From: Flavobacteriales bacterium UBA6057
Lineage (GTDB): Bacteria; Bacteroidota; Bacteroidia; Flavobacteriales_G; Salibacteraceae
Length of the DNA: 64,000 bases
Reading direction: 5' to 3'
NCBI GenBank assembly: GCA_002428995.1
Contig: DIYJ01000004.1
Location: forward strand, 1-64,000
Shown: piece after piece, positions 52,195 through 60,923 of the stretch
Numbering within the stretch: position 1 is the first letter of the stretch
Layout: each line of letters opens with the position of its first letter
The notes under the pieces: model-generated
Seen by the model: the letters and a program-made list of their open reading frames with translations, nothing else
What the model was told of the DNA's origin: nothing
The model's database searches: none
Program-made: the position numbers and the translations under genes

Positions 52195-53670
52195 TCATGA
52201 GGTTGATTCCGAATCGCTGAATAGAACAAGAATCTCCTTGGTCCTGTAGCCGTAGATCTGTAGAAACGGAGTCATCCATTTGGGTACACTTCTGCAAACC
52301 TCTTTCATGTATAGTTTCGAAGCGAAATACTCTGTTCCAGCCTTGTCTACTTCTTTCAAGGGTAGAATAAGAAGTCTTGTTTCTGTTTTCCAATCAGGGT
52401 AAACAGAGCTCGCTGCACTAGAGTCAAATTCCTGGAACGATAATCTCTGATCCTGGTAAAAGTTTGCCTTGAGCCCCCATGGTTCATAGGGGTTAGTCGG
52501 AAACTTCGAATAAACGGTGAGGCTGTTTTCCGGATCAATGTCTCCAATCTTTTGAGTGATTCTCATGCGCCCCTTACCCGAAGGTTTTAGGCTTGAAATG
52601 ACCAGTGAAACTCCATTAATAAATAGAAGTATGGTGGTCGACATGACTAGAACTCGACTGGTAATTCCAGATGTCCTGATCTTCGTTAGGTATTGGATTG
52701 CACTGAAAACTAGTATCGGAACAAGGTTTGCGAGTGGAAATAGGAACCTTACTTCCTTATGCGGTATGATCATATGAACCGCCAGGAATGGGACTATCGT
52801 CCATACAAAGATGTTCTTCGGATCTTTTGCTATGACAGTGAAAAAAGAGAGCAGTATGACAATCCCAATCGGGAAAAAGGCATAGCGAAACACGTAGTAG
52901 AAGTAGAAAAACCATGGCGATACACCAAACTCGGATGCTTTGCTCTGAAAGATATTCACGTTCAGGTAATTCCAGGATGTCACAGTCCAATCACCGTAGT
53001 AATACGAATCCAGTAGGAAGCCAATTCCTGCGATGAATACAATCGCTCCCAGGATTTTGACAAGCTGGAGAAGAGGTGATTTTTTGACCAGAATCAACCA
53101 AAGGATGAGGCCTGTTGCCGCGAGGGCGATCTGATATCTGAAAAGAAAGGCCATGCCCAAGGCGAATCCAATCAGGATGGAATGGTAACGTTTGTCTTCG
53201 CCTCTCAAGGTGAGGGAAAGTGCCATAAGCAGTCCCAAGCCAGACCATGTCTCTGAAGAAAAACGAACATTGATAAATGGTAAAAACCATAGAAAATAGG
53301 ATACGATTAGAAAAGGCAGCCAGTAGCGCTGGGATATGAGCGGCCGGCACGAGTTTGTGAAGTGAAAGAGTATGAGAGTGGCGAGCAGTCCTGTAATCAG
53401 TCGCAGTGCAAAGGTTTTTTCATAAGGATTGGTCAAGGATGCAAATTCACAGGCTTGAAAAATGACATAGCAAAGCAATGGTTGAGTGGCCGGTCGAATT
53501 CTGGCTCCATATTCCCAGGCAAGGCCAGAGGTGTCATATTCAGGTGTTACCGCTTCAGCGAATTCAATGATCTGATGGTGCTCATCAGGGTGATGATATC
53601 CGGTGCTGAAGAAGGCGGTCAGGATGTGCCAAGCTACTGCGATGATGAAAAGGTGGTGGTGCAATTTCAT
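52195..53670 (-). CDS. GT22-like membrane mannosyltransferase (491 aa)
   Basis: A multi-pass membrane glycosyltransferase with the N-terminal motif of the PIG-B/Alg9/GT22 clan: FFSTGYHHPDEHHQIIEFAE, where the HPDE acidic residues are in the first periplasmic loop. It has about ten membrane segments (FLIVSYFLWFLPFI, IALAATGLILWLILV, LVPILVFSAIQYL and others) and a C-terminal soluble part. GT-C enzymes of this clan transfer mannose or related sugars from a lipid-linked donor. The substrate is unknown. It lies on the minus strand after the hydrolase-ankyrin gene (152 bases), perhaps in the same operon, and is convergent with the Collar gene with 13 bases between. Confidence 0.82.
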   Translation of the reverse strand: MKLHHHLFIIAVAWHILTAFFSTGYHHPDEHHQIIEFAEAVTPEYDTSGLAWEYGARIRPATQPLLCYVIFQACEFASLTNPYEKTFALRLITGLLATLILFHFTNSCRPLISQRYWLPFLIVSYFLWFLPFINVRFSSETWSGLGLLMALSLTLRGEDKRYHSILIGFALGMAFLFRYQIALAATGLILWLILVKKSPLLQLVKILGAIVFIAGIGFLLDSYYYGDWTVTSWNYLNVNIFQSKASEFGVSPWFFYFYYVFRYAFFPIGIVILLSFFTVIAKDPKNIFVWTIVPFLAVHMIIPHKEVRFLFPLANLVPILVFSAIQYLTKIRTSGITSRVLVMSTTILLFINGVSLVISSLKPSGKGRMRITQKIGDIDPENSLTVYSKFPTNPYEPWGLKANFYQDQRLSFQEFDSSAASSVYPDWKTETRLLILPLKEVDKAGTEYFASKLYMKEVCRSVPKWMTPFLQIYGYRTKEILVLFSDSESTS

Positions 53671-53821
53671 ACCAATTTAGAGACGTTGGGTGCTCTTCAG
53701 TGGTTAGAGTTGCAGTATGCTCGAAGCAGGGTTCAGCTTTCGAAAAGTGCTCGCCTGGGTCAATGAACGAGTGGAGCTTCGGCTGAACGTTTCGCAAGAA
53801 AACGGTGTCCCTGTGATAGGC

Positions 53822-55579
53822 CTAATCGGTGGCAGTTGGTATGAGCTCCAACAGCTTTGGGCAATCGAGCTTCGCGCTTTCCCGGAGAGAGCGACCATTC
53901 CTGGATGCAATGCTCGTGTCTGCTCCCTGCTCAAGCAGGAAGGAATAGGCCTTCACCTGGCAATTTTCAACCGCGTGATGAATGGGTGTATATCCGCTTT
54001 TGTTGGTCACGTTGATGTCCGCTCCATGAGCGAGCAAAAACCTCATCATTTCAACGTCTCCTCGCCACGCAGCCCAGTTCAGTGCTGTCCTGCCCGTCTT
54101 TTTGGTTCTTGTATCCAGGCGGTTGATGTCAACTTGATCGTTAAGGGCGGCTTTGGCCTTGTTCACATTCCCATCGAGCACAGCGTCCCAAAAACGGATT
54201 TGAGGCTCTGGGAACAGTTCGGGGAACTCCAGATCCAAGGTCACTTCCTGGGTTGTCTGTGTGCCTTCACCATCAATGAACGAGGCAATGAATTGTTGCA
54301 TGGGTTCCCATTCCCGTAATAGCTCATAGTAAGCGTTGTGTGATCCATGGATGACCTTGATGAATTGCTCATTGCTCAGGTGTTCCTTCACTTCCATGGC
54401 GTTTTCGATGGGCGTGGAAGTATCCCAGGTGCCGTGAATCAGCAGTATGGGTACATCAGAGGTCACCGGACTGCGAAATGACGCCCCAAGGTCCGCATCT
54501 GGCCAGATGGAAGCTTTGAAGAAGTAGCCTTCATTGATGGCGCCAATGATCTTGTTGGCCGGGTCGTGCTTGATTTGCTCAATCCTTTCCGGGGTAGCCC
54601 ACGAAGCCGCGTCCATCATATTGTTCATGGCGTGGGGCGGAGCAATGGTTTTGAGATAGTCTTCCACGGCTTTGCTGAATTCTTTTTCACCCGCATACAG
54701 GTCCAACAGATTGTTAGGCCAGATGGCGAGGTTGCTCCTCTTGCCCGCTTTATAACTGAGAATGAAGTTGGCAATGAGTTTCTTTTTCGATTCGTCCTTT
54801 TTTCCTGCAAGACTGTTCAGGTAAGCCTCATGTAAATCAAGGAGGGATTGGCCTTTGAGTTTGTCAGCGTAGTAGGCACTGCCTTCGGTAGCCTCCGCAA
54901 TTCTCCGATAAGTATTGAGCACCTGGCCGGGCATATCAAGGGTGTGGTCAGGTCCCTCAATGCCATGAAAAATGGCGCAGCGCACATGTTCAGGATACCG
55001 TTTCACGTAGTGCAGTCCCAGGTGAGATCCATAGCTTCCGCCTACTAAGATGATTTCTTCATAACCCAGGTGTTTTCTCAGGTCGTCTATGTCCCTACTG
55101 CTTTCTTCTGTGTTGTACGCTTTCAGGTCCACGCCTTGCGAGAGCCAGTAATCTCTGCATTCTGTAGCTAATTCTACGCGTGCATCGTTCACTCGGTCAG
55201 GCTCCGCTTGTTTGATTTTTACCTTGTCAATGATGCCTTTGCAGCTGAGGTTGGGTTCTGACCTGCCTGCACCTCGTTGGTCAAAAATCACCACGTCCGC
55301 ATGCTCCTGATACATTTGGATCTCTGCGAAGCGTTCGGATAGTTCAGCCGTGTTGAGCCATGATCCACCGGGACCGCCTGCCAACATGAACACGGCCGTC
55401 TGGCTGTTGGGATCATGCGATTTTGCGATCTGGTAGAACAGTGTAATGCTGTTGGAAGCTTGCTTGTTTCTGCTCTCAGGAAGTTGAATGCTCCCTTCCA
55501 GAATAGCAAGAGAGTCGCCATCTTCTGAAACAATGAACTGACTCTGTGCTAGCGTAACAAGTAGTAGTGTGATCCTCAT
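53822..55579 (-). CDS. Secreted alpha/beta-hydrolase fused to ankyrin repeats (585 aa)
   Basis: A short signal peptide (MRITLLLVTLAQSQ) is followed by a TAP/prolyl-aminopeptidase-like alpha/beta hydrolase: oxyanion motif LAGGPGGSW (about 66-74), FDQRGAGRSEP, nucleophile Ser182 in LVGGSYGSHLGLHYV, acid Asp in HGTWDTSTPIE, base His in VIHGSHNAYYE. The C-terminal 125 residues (about 460-585) hold three to four ankyrin repeats (GRTALNWAAWRGDVEMMRFL, GYTPIHHAVENCQVKAYSFL, TSIASRNGRSLRESA). The hydrolase-ankyrin fusion is uncommon and the ankyrin part may bind a protein partner. Substrate unknown. Confidence 0.88.
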   Translation of the reverse strand: MRITLLLVTLAQSQFIVSEDGDSLAILEGSIQLPESRNKQASNSITLFYQIAKSHDPNSQTAVFMLAGGPGGSWLNTAELSERFAEIQMYQEHADVVIFDQRGAGRSEPNLSCKGIIDKVKIKQAEPDRVNDARVELATECRDYWLSQGVDLKAYNTEESSRDIDDLRKHLGYEEIILVGGSYGSHLGLHYVKRYPEHVRCAIFHGIEGPDHTLDMPGQVLNTYRRIAEATEGSAYYADKLKGQSLLDLHEAYLNSLAGKKDESKKKLIANFILSYKAGKRSNLAIWPNNLLDLYAGEKEFSKAVEDYLKTIAPPHAMNNMMDAASWATPERIEQIKHDPANKIIGAINEGYFFKASIWPDADLGASFRSPVTSDVPILLIHGTWDTSTPIENAMEVKEHLSNEQFIKVIHGSHNAYYELLREWEPMQQFIASFIDGEGTQTTQEVTLDLEFPELFPEPQIRFWDAVLDGNVNKAKAALNDQVDINRLDTRTKKTGRTALNWAAWRGDVEMMRFLLAHGADINVTNKSGYTPIHHAVENCQVKAYSFLLEQGADTSIASRNGRSLRESAKLDCPKLLELIPTATD

Positions 55580-55687
55580 TCGAATATTTCTTTTCGAACA
55601 AAGGAGCCTTGGGAGCCTGGAAAACAGGGGAAATACAGGACGTCATTCAAACGTCATATGCACGTCACGCGTATACCCGGCTGGCAT

Positions 55688-56233
55688 TCAGGAGGTTGGT
55701 TCATGCTCACTTTCCATCATCCCCAGATGGTGCCACGTCCACCATAGATTGATGCTGGCATAAAACCAATAGATGGGAACAACGATGGGGATGAAACGAA
55801 TCGCAACCGGAGCACCAAGACTTCGCAGAAACATGGCCGAGATCAACACCACCAAAGGCATGGCGATGCAACCTGTGATGATGTTCAAATAAATGACGCG
55901 CTTGACTTTTTCGGAAAGCAACGAAGGTTGTCGAATCTTTTGCTTCCAATAAACCCAAGCTACCATCGGATAGAGGATTGGCAGGCAGAGGGAGAGGGTA
56001 AAGATGCATTTCAACAGGAACTCATGCTCACCAATAGATGCCACTGATGTTGAGCTCTCCCTGGTTGTTCCAAGCGTAGATTCAATTTGCCGAATGGTAA
56101 AAGGTCTTGGAGAAACCTCCCCGTTTTCAATGCGCTGAATGGTGCGCAGGGAAATACCCGTCATTTCTGACAGTTCCTTTTGAGTAATCCGCTGGCTTTT
56201 CCTCGCTTGGGTGATGTGCTCGTAACTCTCCAT
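55688..56233 (-). CDS. XRE-family HTH regulator with C-terminal membrane domain (181 aa)
   Basis: HTH_3 domain at residues 5-60 (ITQARKSQRITQKELSEMTG and GISLRTIQRIENGEVSPRPF) followed by about four membrane helices (LLKCIFTLSLCLPILYPMVA, LNIITGCIAMPLVVLISAMF, IRFIPIVVPIYWFYASINLW). Such small membrane-tethered XRE proteins are frequent in Bacteroidota, but their targets and mode are poorly known. The gene is upstream of the hydrolase-ankyrin gene (108 bases) on the same strand. Confidence 0.88.
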   Translation of the reverse strand: MESYEHITQARKSQRITQKELSEMTGISLRTIQRIENGEVSPRPFTIRQIESTLGTTRESSTSVASIGEHEFLLKCIFTLSLCLPILYPMVAWVYWKQKIRQPSLLSEKVKRVIYLNIITGCIAMPLVVLISAMFLRSLGAPVAIRFIPIVVPIYWFYASINLWWTWHHLGMMESEHEPTS

Positions 56234-56552
56234 CTGAATGAATGCGTCCCAAAGTTCGAAGTAATATCATACACAAAAAAGCTCAGTTCTAAAGCTAAGA
56301 GCTTTTGGCTCCTCTTGAAATCACCTAAGGAAGATGTATTCCAGATTTCAGTACTGTTCAAGTGAAGTGTCCGATTACTTCTGTTCATAGCATGTCCTGA
56401 AGATTTGTTGTCGGGTCACTTTTTAAGATAGCCGATATTATTTCAGATTTCTTTTTCTCATGGGCTGTTTTCTGTTGTTCGGGAGTAAGGCGACATTCGT
56501 TTGAGTAAGCCTGCTACACCAGTAGGTGAGGCAACGAATAATCGTCAATAGC
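56234..56552. other. Divergent intergenic region with nested inverted repeats
   Basis: No gene. Before ATG 56553 lie a seven-base outer inverted repeat ATTCGTT (56495-56501) / AACGAAT (56533-56539) and an inner CCTGCT (56510-56515) / AGTAGG (56521-56526, one mismatch). The paralogue at 51000 also has an inverted repeat in its leader but with different sequence. Confidence 0.45.
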
Positions 56553-57950
56553 ATGCGTCTTTTTGCCGGATTCCTGTGCTTAGGATTGGCCATTATCATT
56601 TCCCAGAAAAGCTTTTCACAAAGCACTAGCATCAACAGCTCCGGTGCCTTGCCCCATCCTAGTGCGATGCTGGACGTGGAATCCACAGACAAGGGCGTCC
56701 TGATTCCCAGGACAGACACCAGTGCAGTAAATAGTTCTGGTACCGGTCTGGCGAATGGACTGCTGATATTCCAAAGCACCGATGCCAAGTTCTACTACTA
56801 TGACGGAGCCAAATGGATCGGAATTGATGGGCCAGATACCGATGATCAGACCATCGATGCCTTTGGTCTTTCGGGAAATACATTGTCCTTATCCCTGGAA
56901 GATGATGGACAAGCTACGCAAACGGTAGACCTTTCATCCGTCAACACCGATGATCAAACGATCGACACATTCAGCCTCTCAGGAACTACGCTATCGCTGG
57001 CTCTGGAATCTGACGGGCAATCACCACAAACGGTGGACTTGTCATCGGTCAACACCGATGATCAGGAGGTGGACCTATTCAATCTATCTGGTACTACTTT
57101 ATCCCTTGCTCTGGAAAACGATGGGCAACCAACACATACAGTAAACCTTGCTGCTGTTAACACTGATAATCAGGAGGTTGACATATTCAATCTATCCGGT
57201 ACTACTTTGTCGCTTGCTTTGGAAGACGATGGGCAGCCGACACATACGGTAAATCTTGCTGCTGTTAATACGGATAATCAGGAGGTTGACCTGTTCAATC
57301 TGTCTGGGACTACTTTATCCCTCGCTTTGGAAGACGATGGACAACCAACACACACCGTAAACCTGTCTTCCATCAACACGGATGATCAAACCATCGATGC
57401 TATCGGCCTCTCTGGGAGTACATTTTCGATCTCGCTGGAAAATGATGGAGAGCCAGCGCAAACCGTTGATTTTACTGCCTTATTACCTGTGGGGTCTATC
57501 ATCATGTATGCAGGAAGCAGCGCGCCCACCAACTGGCTCATATGCAACGGTTCTACATTCAGCACTTCCACCTATCCAGCTTTGAATTCCGTGTTAGGTG
57601 GGAATACACTACCCAATTTTTCCGGGAGGTTTCCTGTTGGTGTTGGAAACAGCGGCACAAGTGGCAGTACCAATCACAGCCTCGGGAGCACCGGAGGAGA
57701 AGAAAAACACACGTTGACCACCAGTGAGATGCCTTCACATACCCACAACTCTGGTACGCTGAAAATGGAAGAGCAGATGCTGAGCCGAACCAACGATGGC
57801 ACGGGCAATCAAGCTGCAAGAGATGGAAGTGATGATAAATTATATGATTACAATGACATCACAGGTAATACAGGATCTACAGGCGGTGGCGGTGCTCACA
57901 ACAACATGCCTCCATTTCGTACGGTGAACTTTATCATCAAGGCGCGGTAG
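56553..57950 (+). CDS. Secreted repeat protein with phage-Collar domain, paralogue 2 (465 aa)
   Basis: ATG 56553 gives a signal peptide (MRLFAGFLCLGLAIIISQKS, to FSQS). It is the paralogue of the 51000 protein: lead domain INSSGALPHPSAMLDVESTD and FYYYDGAKWIGIDG, then six 36-residue repeats (codons 96-311) and the Collar domain (LLPVGSIIMYAGSSAPTNWL, GSTNHSLGSTGGEEKHTLT, MPPFRTVNFIIKAR). It has two more repeats than the first copy and its middle repeats (EVDLFNLSGTTLSLALE) form a separate sub-type. Secreted, fibre-like; function unknown. A terminator follows at 58016-58046. Confidence 0.87.
   Translation: MRLFAGFLCLGLAIIISQKSFSQSTSINSSGALPHPSAMLDVESTDKGVLIPRTDTSAVNSSGTGLANGLLIFQSTDAKFYYYDGAKWIGIDGPDTDDQTIDAFGLSGNTLSLSLEDDGQATQTVDLSSVNTDDQTIDTFSLSGTTLSLALESDGQSPQTVDLSSVNTDDQEVDLFNLSGTTLSLALENDGQPTHTVNLAAVNTDNQEVDIFNLSGTTLSLALEDDGQPTHTVNLAAVNTDNQEVDLFNLSGTTLSLALEDDGQPTHTVNLSSINTDDQTIDAIGLSGSTFSISLENDGEPAQTVDFTALLPVGSIIMYAGSSAPTNWLICNGSTFSTSTYPALNSVLGGNTLPNFSGRFPVGVGNSGTSGSTNHSLGSTGGEEKHTLTTSEMPSHTHNSGTLKMEEQMLSRTNDGTGNQAARDGSDDKLYDYNDITGNTGSTGGGGAHNNMPPFRTVNFIIKAR
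56838..57485 (+). repeat. Six 108-base tandem repeats within the second Collar gene
   Basis: Six in-frame units of 108 bases starting at 56838; units 3-5 (EVDLFNLSG type) resemble each other, units 1, 2 and 6 the TIDAF type shared with the first gene. The first unit starts exactly 95 codons after the ATG in both paralogues. Confidence 0.9.
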
Positions 57951-58015
57951 TTTGGCGTAAACTCTATTTGTCCAGGAAATCATGGCGGACTCGCCCAAGT
58001 CAAGGTTTTGAGCAT

Positions 58016-58046
58016 AAAAAAAGCCTCAGCATTTCTACTGAGGCTT
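58016..58046 (-). terminator. Terminator between convergent genes 56553 and 58142
   Basis: Perfect nine-base arms AAGCCTCAG / CTGAGGCTT (58021-58029, 58038-58046); read on the minus strand the stem is followed by seven T (58022-58016, sharing two bases with the arm). It is about 95 bases beyond the stop of the 58142 gene and could also act on the plus-strand gene. Confidence 0.85.
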
Positions 58047-58141
58047 CTGTGTTCATTTCATGACTTGGATGAGGCCATGGTCGAACCCCGCGAATTCAAT
58101 CTTTGCTTTATTTAGCACTCACCTTCCGTAGGGTCATAACG

Positions 58142-60223
58142 CTATTTAAACTCAACGATCAGATTCTGAGAAGTATTTATTGCCTCTGTCAACGCCTCCA
58201 GCTTGGTTTCGAGTGCCTCAAATTTCTCTTCCTGTTGTTGGTTGATCTGCGCCAGTTCACGGTTTTTCGCTTCCAGTTCCTGAATGGCCTTCACCAATAC
58301 GGGCACCAGTTCAGCGTAGTTTACACCTCGGGTTTGTGCGGAATCAGAACCAATATTGACCACTTCTGGAACCAGCACTTCAAGTTCTTGGGCGATGAAT
58401 CCGATTTTATCTTCAGTTTGAGTCGTGTCCTTCCAGTTGTAAGACACGGCACGCATGGAGAGTACCGTTTCCAGACCGTAGTTCAATGGTTGAACATTCT
58501 TCTTCAGGCGCGCATCCGAAGTCTGGATGGTGCCATTGTTGGCGTACACAGCACTCCATTTTAGAGAGGTTGATCCCAGATTATGTGCGTTGTTAGCAAC
58601 AGGAGTAAGATCACCGTCAACCTTAAGGTCACCGTTGATGGTTAATACATCTAGGGCGAAATCACCATAGATCAGCGGGTCATTGGTGTTGGTATTGTCG
58701 ATGTACAGTTTGTCACTGATGTTTACCGGAGTATCTGCACCGGCATTGTTGCCGATAAACACGTTGTTGCTACCAACATTGACTTTGAGTCCGGCATCAC
58801 GTCCAACCCCCAGGTTGTGCGTTCCGGAGGTGACATTGGAAAGAGCACCTCGACCATAGGCCACATTGTCCTGACCCGTTGTGATGTCATACAGTGCAAA
58901 AACACCAACTGCAGTGTTCAAATTGGCGGTGGTCAGGTTGTGACCGACATTGTAGCCGATAAAGGTGTTAAAGTCACCCGTTGTCGCGGCATCGAAGGTT
59001 TCACTTCCTACCACGGTGTTGAAATCTCCTGTGGTCACGTTGGTTCCGGTCAGGGAGCCAATGAGAATGTTATCCGTTGCTCCCGGCATAAGCGCGTCCC
59101 CGGCATCAATCCCAATGCAGATGTTTTCCCATTCATTTGCTTCTTCAAGCGCATTGCCGTCCATTCTCCAAACCTCTGCACCTCCAACATCAAATCGAAT
59201 GACATCATCGTCATTGGTTTCTTCCACCTGGACCTTGGTGTCATCGTCCACATCAGCGATTTCATCGCCTCCGCCACCACCAGAAGGCAATGTGACCGTT
59301 CCTCCACCATTGCTCAAAGAGAGGTCACTGCCTGAGATACTCAGCGTTTGAATCTCGTTTGTGATGGAACCATCCACCTCTGCGGGCAGCGTGACTGTTC
59401 CTCCGCTATTGCTCAGCGAGATATCGTTCCCAGAGATACTTAGCGTTTGCAGTTCATTTGTGATGGAGCCATCCACCTCAGCAGGTAGCGTAACTGTTCC
59501 TCCCGAATTGCTTAATGAGATTGAATTACCTGAAATGCTGAGGGTTTGAATTTCGTTGGTGATTGATCCGTCCACTTCAGTGGTGAGGTAGCCGTTGTTA
59601 TCGGCAAAGGCATCCACTTGCGCCTCTGTCAATTGCGTGTCATCATCTCCGTCATTCAATCCGGCAGGCACATTGGTGAGTGAGTTGAAGTCTCCGTCAA
59701 AACCTGCAGGAAGTGATACTGAGCCACCATTGGTAAGGTAGATGGTGTCGTTAGAGATGCTCAGCATCTGCAATTCATTGGTCATGCTGCTGTCACCGTC
59801 AAAGACCATGTCGTTGCTGACCGTTTCCGCATGCAGGGCATAAGGCACACTAACCAACGGGCTGGATCCCATGACTGTGTAGTTGGCGCCACCATTGAAG
59901 TCCACGGAGGTTTCCAACTCGAATGAGCCGCTGTTCCAGTTCACATTTGACAAATCACCGGTTGTAGTTCCTGTTCCGATGCGAATGGAGGCAAGTCCAA
60001 AGCTGTTGGTGGTCACGTTGTGTTCTTCCTCGTAGACAATGGTGCCGTTGATGTCCGGCTCATAAATGCGCAGTTGAACACCAACATTAGCATTGGCCTC
60101 AACAGTACCTGTATTTGTTCTTACAACAAATTGATAGTTGATTTCCTGGGGAGTCTGGGCGCTTGTTCTGAAGGCGATGCATAGAAACAAGGCGAGTATT
60201 GCAAGTTGATATTGAAATTTCAT
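58142..60223 (-). CDS. Secreted phage-fibre-like protein with S74 chaperone domain (693 aa)
   Basis: Signal peptide (MKFQYQLAILALFLCIAFRT, then SAQT). A conserved N-terminal domain (INYQFVVRTNTGTVEANANV, SPLVSVPYALHAETVSND) is followed by three 33-residue repeats (216-314, type EVDGSITNELQTLSISGNDI), a glycine linker, hexapeptide-like turns (DFNTVVGSETFDAATTGDFN, NVAYGRGALSNVTSGTHNL) and a peptidase-S74 intramolecular chaperone: TSDARLKKNVQPLNYGLETV, SYNWKDTTQTEDKIGFIAQE and NYAELVPVLVKAIQELEAKN. A C-terminal coiled coil ends it. In phage tail spikes the S74 domain trimerises the fibre and cleaves itself off at the Ser of the SDARLK-type motif; here the motif is TSDARLKK. Likely a trimeric surface fibre. 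Confidence 0.9.
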   Translation of the reverse strand: MKFQYQLAILALFLCIAFRTSAQTPQEINYQFVVRTNTGTVEANANVGVQLRIYEPDINGTIVYEEEHNVTTNSFGLASIRIGTGTTTGDLSNVNWNSGSFELETSVDFNGGANYTVMGSSPLVSVPYALHAETVSNDMVFDGDSSMTNELQMLSISNDTIYLTNGGSVSLPAGFDGDFNSLTNVPAGLNDGDDDTQLTEAQVDAFADNNGYLTTEVDGSITNEIQTLSISGNSISLSNSGGTVTLPAEVDGSITNELQTLSISGNDISLSNSGGTVTLPAEVDGSITNEIQTLSISGSDLSLSNGGGTVTLPSGGGGGDEIADVDDDTKVQVEETNDDDVIRFDVGGAEVWRMDGNALEEANEWENICIGIDAGDALMPGATDNILIGSLTGTNVTTGDFNTVVGSETFDAATTGDFNTFIGYNVGHNLTTANLNTAVGVFALYDITTGQDNVAYGRGALSNVTSGTHNLGVGRDAGLKVNVGSNNVFIGNNAGADTPVNISDKLYIDNTNTNDPLIYGDFALDVLTINGDLKVDGDLTPVANNAHNLGSTSLKWSAVYANNGTIQTSDARLKKNVQPLNYGLETVLSMRAVSYNWKDTTQTEDKIGFIAQELEVLVPEVVNIGSDSAQTRGVNYAELVPVLVKAIQELEAKNRELAQINQQQEEKFEALETKLEALTEAINTSQNLIVEFK
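59282..59578 (-). repeat. Three 99-base tandem repeats in the S74 protein gene
   Basis: Units at 59480-59578, 59381-59479 and 59282-59380 each encode 33 residues (EVDGSITNE... GGTVTLPA). A fourth, degenerate copy (DSSMTNELQMLSISNDTIYL) lies upstream at about residues 143-175. Confidence 0.9.
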
Positions 60224-60233
60224 GGTTGAATGC

Positions 60234-60725
60234 TTAATGGGTTTTGATCAATTGGAAAGTGGTAGGGATGGATGCTCCATGTGTCCAGGCTCTGACAATG
60301 TAATTCCCGGGTTTCCAGTCCATTGTTTCAATGGATTGCCTGCCATTCATGTTATTGTTGTGGATCACCGTACCGAGCATGTTGATGACCTGAACACGCT
60401 CAATGGAGGCATCGCTCTGAAAATTGAGCTGAGTGGAAAAGGGATTTGGATAGGCCACAATGGAAGTAAGTGGCATTTCTCTGTCATTGATGGCCGTCAA
60501 AATCAGAACAGGCTGCAGAACTCCGGTAGTAAGCGAGCCGCTCGTGTCTGAGTACGTATCAATGATGGTTTCGCCAACGCCAACTTCCAACATGTAGTTG
60601 CTGTTTTCCAGTGTCGTCCCTGAACTGGAAATTGCTTCTTGTCCTAGTCCAGACTGATATATCAGCAGGCACAGGACAAATAATGGCCCCCATCGAGTGA
60701 GTGAATTAGGTTGTTTTAGCCTCAT
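60234..60725 (-). CDS. Small secreted protein with T9SS type A sorting domain (163 aa)
   Basis: ATG 60725 gives a signal peptide (MRLKQPNSLTRWGPLFVLCL, to SGLGQ); the frame opens to 60755. A short N-terminal region (EAISSSGTTLENSNYMLEVG, VLQPVLIL) leads to a type A sorting domain (SIVAYPNPFSTQLNFQSDAS, VINMLGTVIHNNNMNG, KPGNYIVRAWTHGA). It lies ten bases upstream of the S74 fibre gene on the same strand, so the two are one operon; a small T9SS protein of this kind often precedes fibre-like proteins in this phylum and may help anchor or export them (inference). Confidence 0.87.
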   Translation of the reverse strand: MRLKQPNSLTRWGPLFVLCLLIYQSGLGQEAISSSGTTLENSNYMLEVGVGETIIDTYSDTSGSLTTGVLQPVLILTAINDREMPLTSIVAYPNPFSTQLNFQSDASIERVQVINMLGTVIHNNNMNGRQSIETMDWKPGNYIVRAWTHGASIPTTFQLIKTH

Positions 60726-60923
60726 CTTAGTATTGGGTATTGATTTACGGAGCAAGGCTAGTTTTTCAGCTTTGTCGCCCCATTTCTTTGTCCTGAATCA
60801 GGTGTATGATGTCCTGAAATGATCGTAATCGGGAATGAATGACCTTGATTGTATTCATACCCGGGGCAGGCCTGTTTGAGCCATTTTTTTCACGGGTATT
60901 CAATTGTGTGCTTTCTTCGATGC

